Shown here piece after piece: positions 1-5,467 of a DNA stretch of 8,811 nt; position 1 is the stretch's first letter, and each line of letters opens with the position of its first letter. Source of the stretch: JAEZFI01 sp044508215. Its GTDB lineage: Bacteria > Actinomycetota > Acidimicrobiia > Acidimicrobiales > Microtrichaceae. The position numbers were made by a program, and so were the translations under genes. Where the stretch lies: contig JBIQID010000129.1 in the NCBI GenBank assembly GCA_044508215.1, positions 1 to 8,811 on the forward strand, read 5' to 3'. Under the pieces are notes generated by a model. That model was not told where the DNA came from. It searched no databases and saw only the letters and a list, made by a program, of their open reading frames with translations.

Positions 1-618
1 GCGCTCCTCACGCTCGGCCTTCGCCTCGAGGTACGAGGCGTAGCCGCCCTCGTGCACGTGGATGCGGCCCCGGTCGAGCTCCACGATCCGGGTCGTCAGG
101 CGGTCGAGGACGTGGCGGTCGTGGGTGACCAGCACCAGACCGCCGGCGAAGTTGGCGAGGTGGTCCTCGAGCCACGCGATGGCATCGACGTCGAGGTGGT
201 TCGTGGGCTCGTCGAGGATCAGCAGGTCGGCGGGCGCGCACAGGGCCGCAGCGAGCGCCACGCGCTTCGCCTGGCCCCCCGAGAGGGTCGACACATCAGC
301 GTCGAGGTGTTCCCCCATGCCGAGGCGATCGAGCACCGAATCGCTCTCCCACGTGCCTCCGGCTGCCTGGCGGACCGTGCCCGCCGGCAGCGCCGGGTCC
401 TGCACCAGCGTCGACACCCGGACGTCGCGCCCCGTCCGCACGGTGCCGCTCTCCGGCTCCTCGAGGCCGGCGAGCACCCGGACGAGGGTGGACTTGCCGC
501 CACCGTTGATCCCGACGATCGCCAAGCGGTCACCGGTCGACACGGTGAGCGACGCATCGACGAAGAGGTCCTTGGTGGGCCGGCGGGCGGTGACGCCCGC
601 GACGTCGACGAGGATCAT
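1..618 (-). CDS. ABC-F family ATPase (Uup/EttA-like), N-terminal part, truncated by window edge
   Basis: This frame is open from an ATG at 618 down to base 1, giving 206 codons with no stop, so the 3' part lies outside the window. The visible part is the first nucleotide-binding domain. It shows Walker A GINGGGKST (residues 36-44), a Q-loop Gln at 73, the signature LSGGQ (112-116), Walker B and the ABC-F hallmark LLILDEPTNHLD (about 132-143), and the H-loop His166. There is no membrane segment. The end, GGYASYLEAKAERE, matches the entry to the linker that in ABC-F proteins leads to the tRNA-contacting segment and the second ATPase domain. Known members are soluble and act on ribosomes; Uup and EttA types are housekeeping, while others give antibiotic resistance by target protection. 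Which type this is cannot be decided from half a protein. The start lies 13 bases after the stop of the upstream hydrolase gene, which suggests co-transcription. A GGGGTGAT stretch overlapping that stop is the only Shine-Dalgarno-like sequence, and it is rather far upstream. Confidence 0.93.
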   Translation of the reverse strand, partial: MILVDVAGVTARRPTKDLFVDASLTVSTGDRLAIVGINGGGKSTLVRVLAGLEEPESGTVRTGRDVRVSTLVQDPALPAGTVRQAAGGTWESDSVLDRLGMGEHLDADVSTLSGGQAKRVALAAALCAPADLLILDEPTNHLDVDAIAWLEDHLANFAGGLVLVTHDRHVLDRLTTRIVELDRGRIHVHEGGYASYLEAKAEREER

Positions 619-631
619 GCGACCGCGAGGA

Positions 632-2566
632 TCACCCCTGCGAGCGCATCTCCGCCAGTCGCTCGTCGAGCCAGCGGTCCATCTCGGCGCTCGGGCGACC
701 GGTGTTGAACCACACGTGCGCCAGGAACCCGTGCCCGATGGGGCTGCCGCCCTGGCGTGCCGCCCCCCACGTGTCGAACTGCGAGGCGCCCGAGCCGTCG
801 GCCGGCCACCGGTCGACCACCCGGATCCCGGGGGCGTCGTGGTAGGTCGGGGCCACGAGCGGCAGGTCCATCAGTCGGACCATGCGCATGCTCGACGTGT
901 TCGGGACGATGCCGTCCTGGTCGCCGTAGACCAAGAAGAAGGGTGTGCCGTTCTGGCGGATCCGCTCGATGAGGTACACGTTGTCGGCCCGGTCCAGGAG
1001 CATCCCCGCCGCCCCGACGAGGGCGTGGGCATCCCCCGCCGTCGACCCCCACGGCGCGATGCCGGAGAACAGCGGCCAGAGCAGCGAGTGGAAGATCGTG
1101 TCGACGATGCCCGTGCCGCCCACCTGCACGAAGGCGCCGTCCAGCTCGGGGGCCAACGCCACGAACGACGCACCGAGGAAGCCGCCCATCGAGGTGCCCT
1201 GGTAGATCACGTGGCGCGTGTCGAGGTCCGGCACCCCGTTCCCGAACGCGTTGAACCACCAGTTCCGCACGGGGTGGAGGTCGATCGAGGCGAAGCTCGT
1301 CTTCACCGCCTGCAAGAGCGACAGGTTGTCGAGGATGCCCTGCAGCGGCATCGACGCCATCCGCCCGAACCGGTAGGGGGTGGCCAGGTCGGTGAGGTAG
1401 CCGCCCTCGGCCCACCATCGGGACCCGTGGTTCGGGATGTCGATCGCCACGGTCGCGATGCCACGTCGGGCGTTCGTGGCAGCAACCGTGAGCATCGTCT
1501 CTCGCTGCACCGCCAGCCCGTGGCCGTAGATCGCCACCGGCGCCCCGCTCCGCGAGGCGGGGTACTCCGGCAGGAGCAGCATGAAGTCGATCCAGTGGTG
1601 CCGCGGCGTGATCGCATCCCCGCGGGGGATCACACCGTTCTCGTCGCGGAAGTCGGTGACCCGCACCTTCCCGGTGACCACCTGGGGAGCCCCCGGCACC
1701 CACGAGGGGCTGACCCACAGGTCCTTGACGGGGTGCTCGTCCGCCCGGACCATCGCCGCCATGCGGTCGATGTCGTCGGTGACGTCAGCTTCGCTCCGCA
1801 CCACGAACGAGGTCGCTGCGAGCACGTTCCGCTGCGGCAGCTCCGGGAGCGCCGAGGCGATCTGGGACCGGAGGCGGCTGGCCGACAGGCGGTCCTCCGA
1901 GGTGGCGGCGAGCAGCGGGTCGAGGCCGGGACCGGGCCGGATCGGGGCGTCGCCAGGTCCACGGAGCTGGTCGGTGAGCACGGCGAGGTAGCGGCCGCCG
2001 TAGCGGAACCGGTCCCTCGGGAACCCCACGACGATGCGGTCCTTGGCCCACAGCCGCTCGGCGTCCCGGCTCACCTCGACCTTCATGGGGACGCGGGCGC
2101 CCGTGTCGAGGTCCACCACCACGAACGCCTCGCCACCGTCCACCGGCAGGGACTGCGGGTCGGCGACGTCGGGCAGCTCGAAGATCACCGGGCTGAGGAC
2201 GCTGAAGCCGTCGGCGTCCCCGTACGCGTCGTCGACGGAGGCCCCGGGACCGAACTGCTCGAGGAGCGCGTCGGGCAGGATGTCGGCAGGGACGTCGACG
2301 CGGTACCCGGTGGCGGAGGTGGGATCCGGCCGGAGGTACTGCTCGGACGGATACGGCAGGAGGCATGACACCACCGCCTGGCTGTTGCAGGAGTGTCCCG
2401 CTGTCGCCTTGGCGCCCGGGACCGCCTGGATCGACGGCGTGGCCGCGGCCCGGCGGCCGGGCTTCTGGACCGGGCGGTTGCTGGCACCGGCGGGGACCGA
2501 GGTGAGCCCGATCACGAGCGCGATCGCCGCGCATCCGAACGTCTTCCACCGCCGCCCTGGAGCCAC
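632..2566 (-). CDS. secreted alpha/beta-hydrolase (esterase/lipase-like)
   Basis: The product is 644 residues. The GTG start at 2566 is supported by a strong purine-rich ribosome site six bases upstream. Residues 1-28 form a Sec signal peptide: basic RRWK, a hydrophobic core at about 10-23, and an A-G-A cleavage site before Ser29. There is no lipobox, so the protein is probably released or loosely wall-associated. Mature landmarks are C60 and C68 spaced C-x7-C and followed by LLPYPS, DGFS at 119-122, and DLDTG at 152-156. Catalytic landmarks are YGHGL at 347-351 (oxyanion-type loop), the nucleophile elbow GTSMGG with Ser459, a candidate acid in GDQDG (Asp549 or Asp551), and a candidate base in GHGFLAH (His612 or His617). 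The two mature cysteines may form a disulfide. Ser-Asp-His order and spacing fit the alpha/beta-hydrolase fold with a long N-terminal extension. The same landmarks occur in the lipoprotein at 5465-7618, so the two are paralogues. The substrate is unknown; an ester or acyl hydrolase is the safest statement. Confidence 0.88.
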   Translation of the reverse strand: MAPGRRWKTFGCAAIALVIGLTSVPAGASNRPVQKPGRRAAATPSIQAVPGAKATAGHSCNSQAVVSCLLPYPSEQYLRPDPTSATGYRVDVPADILPDALLEQFGPGASVDDAYGDADGFSVLSPVIFELPDVADPQSLPVDGGEAFVVVDLDTGARVPMKVEVSRDAERLWAKDRIVVGFPRDRFRYGGRYLAVLTDQLRGPGDAPIRPGPGLDPLLAATSEDRLSASRLRSQIASALPELPQRNVLAATSFVVRSEADVTDDIDRMAAMVRADEHPVKDLWVSPSWVPGAPQVVTGKVRVTDFRDENGVIPRGDAITPRHHWIDFMLLLPEYPASRSGAPVAIYGHGLAVQRETMLTVAATNARRGIATVAIDIPNHGSRWWAEGGYLTDLATPYRFGRMASMPLQGILDNLSLLQAVKTSFASIDLHPVRNWWFNAFGNGVPDLDTRHVIYQGTSMGGFLGASFVALAPELDGAFVQVGGTGIVDTIFHSLLWPLFSGIAPWGSTAGDAHALVGAAGMLLDRADNVYLIERIRQNGTPFFLVYGDQDGIVPNTSSMRMVRLMDLPLVAPTYHDAPGIRVVDRWPADGSGASQFDTWGAARQGGSPIGHGFLAHVWFNTGRPSAEMDRWLDERLAEMRSQG

Positions 2567-2572
2567 CCTCGT

Positions 2573-2580
2573 CCCCCTCC
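2573..2580 (-). promoter_or_regulatory. Shine-Dalgarno site for the secreted hydrolase
   Basis: Read on the minus strand this is GGAGGGGG, ending six bases before the GTG at 2566. It fixes the start of the hydrolase gene at that GTG, from which a clean signal peptide follows. A weak -10-like TACCGT lies a little further upstream (2594-2599) with no convincing -35, so the promoter itself is not called. Confidence 0.7.
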
Positions 2581-2629
2581 GTCGCCTGGCGGGACGGTAC
2601 CAACAGCGGATCGGCGCGGCCCAGCCCCC

Positions 2630-2653
2630 GCCGTGGGGAGCGCTCCCCTCGGC
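2630..2653. repeat. 24-base near-perfect palindrome after the acyltransferase stop (possible terminator or operator)
   Basis: The centre GGGGAGCGCTCCCC (2635-2648) is a perfect 14-base palindrome. After one mismatched base on each side (T at 2634 and 2649) the symmetry continues with GCCG at 2630-2633 and CGGC at 2650-2653. It directly abuts the acyltransferase stop codon (2654-2656) and lies 64 bases upstream of the next GTG. As RNA it would give a very stable GC hairpin with only a tiny loop and no following U-run. As DNA it is also a good shape for a dimeric regulator site. Sequence alone does not separate a terminator or attenuator from an operator. Confidence 0.55.
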
Positions 2654-4699
2654 TCAGCCGCCTCCCGCCGGGGCGAAGCCGTTCCGCTCGCGCCAGACCG
2701 ACTCCCACGTGGCCAGCAGCTCGGGCCCCAGGAACTCGGACACCACGCTGTTGTCGGGGGACCAGTCGTAGTGGGACCCGTCGTCTCGGAACGCGGGGTC
2801 GTTGCGCCGGGGCTCCATCCACGCACCGAGGTCCACCAGGCGAGCCACCTCGGGCCGTGCGGCGACCACCTCGCGGATGATCTCGTTGAGGCGCGCGACC
2901 CGCTCCGGGAGGTGGCTGCGGCGCTGATCCCGGGTGCCCTTGTGCTGCAGCTCGTCGCTGTAGGGGGCGAGCGTCAGCCACACGACCACAGCGCCGGACG
3001 AGGCGAGCACGTCGGTCGCGGCCAGCAGCTCGGAGCGCAGGTAGTCGTCGTAGACGGGGTCGCCCACGTGGGTCCACGTCGAGGAGCCGGGCAGCCGCCG
3101 GTCGACCAGCTCCCACTGACCGGCGGTCACGACGGCCAGGTCCGGGCGACCGGCGGCGACGGCAGCGCCCCACTTCTCGGGCCACTCCTCGCACGGTCCC
3201 GCGAGCGACTGGACCCCCTGGAACCGGCGGTCCCCGCCGCGCCCGATCCCGCACCCCAGCTCGGTGATGCCGTCCACGCCGAAGATCAGGCCGCTCTGCT
3301 GCTCCCACCCGGCGAGCACCAGCGCGAGCGACAGCGCCACCGAGTCGCCGAACACCGCGATCCTGGGCACCGGCGGGTCGGGCACCACCGTGGTGGCGGT
3401 GGCGACGGTCGTCGTGGTGGCGTCGGGCCGACCCTCGCGCAGGGCTTCGATCCGGTCCTGGGCGCTCTCGGCGTCGAAGGCGCCGACCTCCCGGCCCTCC
3501 GTCCCGAGCGCCAGCGTGCCGGCGACGAGCGCCACGGCGACGGGAACCGCGAGGACCGCGGGCCGGAGCGCCCCCACGCGGAGCAGGCCGCGCCCCGAAC
3601 GGATCGGCTGCTCCACCCAGTCAGCGGAGAGCTGGGCCAGCACCAGGGCGAGCCCGACCACGAGGGCGAAGCGGGGCGCCGGATCGAGCCCCGTCCGCTC
3701 ACGGTCCAGCCACACGAGGAGCGGCCAGTGGAACAGGTACACGCCGTACGACACACGCCCGAGCCAGCGGAGGGCCGACGCCGCGCAGAGGGCGCGCAAG
3801 GGGCCGGTCGGGAGGATGACGGCAGCGATCATCGCCACGCTGCAGAGCGACTGGAGCACCAGGCCGCCACCTGTCACGAAGCCTGACGACTCCTCGACGG
3901 CCACCCACAGCAGGAGGGAGACGGCAGCGCCCACCACCCCGAGCGACGCCACGGCGGTCCTGACCGGCCACGAGCGGGCGAGCGCCCGGCGCACCCGGGG
4001 CCGGGCCACGGCGATCGCGAGCAGCGCCCCTGCGAGGAGCTCCCCCAGGCGGGTGTCGGTCCCGTAGTAGGTCCGGTCGGTCGACAGGTCGAGCACCAGC
4101 GGCGCGGACCACGAGATCACCACGAGGGCGCCGAACACCAGGGTGAGCAGGCGACGCATCCCGCGTGTGATGCCGACCAGCCACGCGACGAGCAGCGGCA
4201 CCACCAGGTAGCACTGCTCCTCGATCGAGAGGCTCCAGTAGTGGAGGAGCGGGGACGGCGTCTCGAACAGCGCGCCGTAGCTCTGGCCGTCGACGAAGAA
4301 CCGCCAGTTGGCCACCTGCGCGAACGACGCGAGGAGGTCCCCCTTCACGGTCGACACCTCGTTCGCGGTGCCTGTGACCCAGACCACCAGGAGCACCAGG
4401 CCGAGGGTCATCCAGGCAGCCGGCAGCAGCCTCCGGAACCGGCGCGTCCAGAACGCACGGAGCGAGATCGAACCGTGGTGTGCGTGCTCGGCGAGGAGCA
4501 GCGAGGTGATGAGGAAGCCGGAGAGCGTGAAGAAGAGCGAGACGCCGAGGAACCCGCCGGTCATCCACGGCCAGTCACCGTGGAACAGCACCACCGCGGC
4601 GACCGCCAGCCCCCGCAACCCGTCGAGGCCGCCGAGGTGCGTCAGCTTCCCCTGATCGCCGAACGCCAGCAGGTCGCGAGAGCGGGCGGCGGACGACAC
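2654..4699 (-). CDS. membrane acyltransferase-3 fused to SGNH domain (OafA/YrhL-like)
   Basis: The product is 681 residues from a GTG at 4699. The first half is an acyltransferase-3 domain with about ten membrane segments. It shows LDGLRGLAV near residues 25-33, the conserved His40 in VVLFH, FFTLSGFLIT (56-65), the basic RRFRRLLPA turn, HYWSLSIEEQ (153-162), YYGTDTRLGELLAG (211-224), and GVYLFHWPL with His324. A Thr/Val/Pro-rich linker (about 427-445) leads to a C-terminal SGNH domain: GDS with Ser453 (block I), GCGIG at 482-486 (block II), TAGQWE at about 515-520 (block III), and a final DGSH giving Asp640 and His643. C483 and C503 may form an external disulfide. Known relatives carry acetyl or other acyl groups across the membrane and attach them to surface glycans such as O-antigen, peptidoglycan or exopolysaccharide. 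The membrane half imports the acyl group and the SGNH half is thought to help transfer. The glycan target here is unknown. A longer start at 4753 would overlap the divergent gene and adds non-conserved residues, so it was rejected. Confidence 0.93.
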   Translation of the reverse strand: MSSAARSRDLLAFGDQGKLTHLGGLDGLRGLAVAAVVLFHGDWPWMTGGFLGVSLFFTLSGFLITSLLLAEHAHHGSISLRAFWTRRFRRLLPAAWMTLGLVLLVVWVTGTANEVSTVKGDLLASFAQVANWRFFVDGQSYGALFETPSPLLHYWSLSIEEQCYLVVPLLVAWLVGITRGMRRLLTLVFGALVVISWSAPLVLDLSTDRTYYGTDTRLGELLAGALLAIAVARPRVRRALARSWPVRTAVASLGVVGAAVSLLLWVAVEESSGFVTGGGLVLQSLCSVAMIAAVILPTGPLRALCAASALRWLGRVSYGVYLFHWPLLVWLDRERTGLDPAPRFALVVGLALVLAQLSADWVEQPIRSGRGLLRVGALRPAVLAVPVAVALVAGTLALGTEGREVGAFDAESAQDRIEALREGRPDATTTTVATATTVVPDPPVPRIAVFGDSVALSLALVLAGWEQQSGLIFGVDGITELGCGIGRGGDRRFQGVQSLAGPCEEWPEKWGAAVAAGRPDLAVVTAGQWELVDRRLPGSSTWTHVGDPVYDDYLRSELLAATDVLASSGAVVVWLTLAPYSDELQHKGTRDQRRSHLPERVARLNEIIREVVAARPEVARLVDLGAWMEPRRNDPAFRDDGSHYDWSPDNSVVSEFLGPELLATWESVWRERNGFAPAGGG

Positions 4700-4741
4700 G
4701 GCTCCATTCTGTCGCCATGCCTTCGCCGTAGGGTTCAGCCC
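4700..4741. promoter_or_regulatory. 42-base divergent promoter region, possibly leaderless on both sides
   Basis: This gap separates the GTG of the acyltransferase (minus) from the ATG of the crotonase gene (plus), so it must hold at least the end of both promoters. For the plus gene, TAGGGT at 4729-4734 fits a -10 (TAnnnT) and TTCTGT at 4707-4712 is a weak -35 sixteen bases earlier. Transcription would then begin at or next to the ATG, with no 5' leader. The AGGG inside this box could alternatively act as a ribosome site eight bases from the ATG. For the minus gene, CAGAAT (complement of 4706-4711) could be a -10 placing the first transcribed base near the GTG. The two signals overlap. All of this is pattern matching to weak consensus and is uncertain. 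Confidence 0.35.
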
Positions 4742-5443
4742 ATGTCGGAACACGTGACCACCACCACAGTCGGCGACGTCGCCGTCGTCTCGGTCGACGA
4801 CGGCAAGGCGAACGCCTTGTCGTTCGAGCTCATCGACGCGCTCTCCGGGGCCCTCACCGCCGCCGAGGGCGAGGCGAAGGCCGTCGTGGTCGTGGGCCGG
4901 GAGGGGAAGTTCTCAGCCGGGTTCGACCTCTCGGTGATGACCGGCGGCGTCGACGGCGCACGGCGGCTGCTCGCCAACGGGGCGCTCCTGGGCCTGCAGG
5001 TGTACACCCACCCTCTGCCGGTGGTGTTCGGGGTCACCGGTCACGCACTCGCCATGGGCGGCATCCTCACCACCGCCGCCGACTACCGGGTCGGCGCCCA
5101 GGGCCCCTTCAAGATCGGCCTGAACGAGGTGGCCATCGGCATGCCGGTCCCCTCGTTCGCGGTGGAGCTGTGCCGCGACCGCCTCACGCCCACCTGGTTC
5201 ACGCGCTGCGTCCAGCACGCGCACATCTGCTCGCCCGACGAGGCTGCAGCAGCCGGGTTCCTGGACGAGGTGGTCGCCCCGGAGGCGGTCCGTGACCGGG
5301 CCGTCGAGGTGGCTCAGCGCCTCGCCGACACGGTGCACCCGGTCCCGTTCAAGGTCACCCGCACCAACGTGCGCGGCGCCCTGGCCGACGAGCTGCGCGC
5401 CAACCTCGAGGCCGACATGGCCCTCTTCGACATCTCGACCTGA
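4742..5443 (+). CDS. crotonase / enoyl-CoA hydratase-isomerase family protein
   Basis: The product is 233 residues, starting at ATG 4742 (MSEHVTTTTVGDVAVVSVDD) and at the short end of the crotonase family. The fold signatures are DDGKANALS (19-27), the first oxyanion strand GKFSAGFDLSVM (55-66), the second oxyanion loop GHALAMGG (100-107), and the FKIGLNEVAIGMP region (123-135). By motif alignment with rat mitochondrial enoyl-CoA hydratase, Glu129 matches the catalytic Glu164, while the position of Glu144 holds Ile108. Family members bind a CoA thioester and stabilise its enolate. With one acidic residue the chemistry may be double-bond isomerisation or something other than hydration. The sequence strongly resembles the group of short actinobacterial and proteobacterial proteins annotated as enoyl-CoA hydratase (NCBI PRK06213 type, from memory). 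It is cytoplasmic, with no signal or membrane segment. It is a single-gene unit, divergent from the acyltransferase and convergent with the lipoprotein gene. Upstream in-frame codons are antisense to the acyltransferase and not part of the gene. Confidence 0.92.
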   Translation: MSEHVTTTTVGDVAVVSVDDGKANALSFELIDALSGALTAAEGEAKAVVVVGREGKFSAGFDLSVMTGGVDGARRLLANGALLGLQVYTHPLPVVFGVTGHALAMGGILTTAADYRVGAQGPFKIGLNEVAIGMPVPSFAVELCRDRLTPTWFTRCVQHAHICSPDEAAAAGFLDEVVAPEAVRDRAVEVAQRLADTVHPVPFKVTRTNVRGALADELRANLEADMALFDIST

Positions 5444-5467
5444 CCGCCCTCCGGCGGATCGGGGTCA
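5441..5467. terminator. bidirectional hairpin between convergent genes, including both stop codons
   Basis: The 21-base gap holds a stem CCGCC (5444-5448) and GGCGG (5453-5457) around a CTCC loop. An outer pair, TGACC at 5441-5445 and GGTCA at 5463-5467, contains the stop codons of both genes. The inner and outer pairings overlap at CC, so they are alternatives rather than one long stem. There is no T-run on either strand. Its position between two converging genes makes a shared terminator likely, of the U-less kind common in high-GC actinobacteria. Confidence 0.5.

Noticed and set aside
62..2368. Very long plus-strand open frame (768 codons) opposite the secreted hydrolase
   Set aside because: The translation is Arg/His/Val/Pro-rich with no recognisable domain and lies antisense to a gene with clear motifs. 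Long antisense frames are expected at this GC content.
1785..3308. Minus-strand open frame of 507 codons spanning the end of the acyltransferase and the start of the hydrolase
   Set aside because: Arg/Gly-rich out-of-frame shadow that overlaps two well-supported genes on the same strand.
2393..3886. Plus-strand open frame of 497 codons opposite the acyltransferase
   Set aside because: Low-complexity, charged translation in antisense to conserved SGNH and membrane motifs; a GC artefact.
4241..4741. Extension of the crotonase frame upstream by 167 codons
   Set aside because: Antisense to the acyltransferase membrane domain, charged low-complexity translation. The family normally starts at MSEHV-like residues.
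4700..4753. Longer acyltransferase start at 4753
   Set aside because: It would overlap the start codon of the divergent gene and adds residues with no family match. OafA-type proteins begin shortly before the LDGLRGLAV motif.
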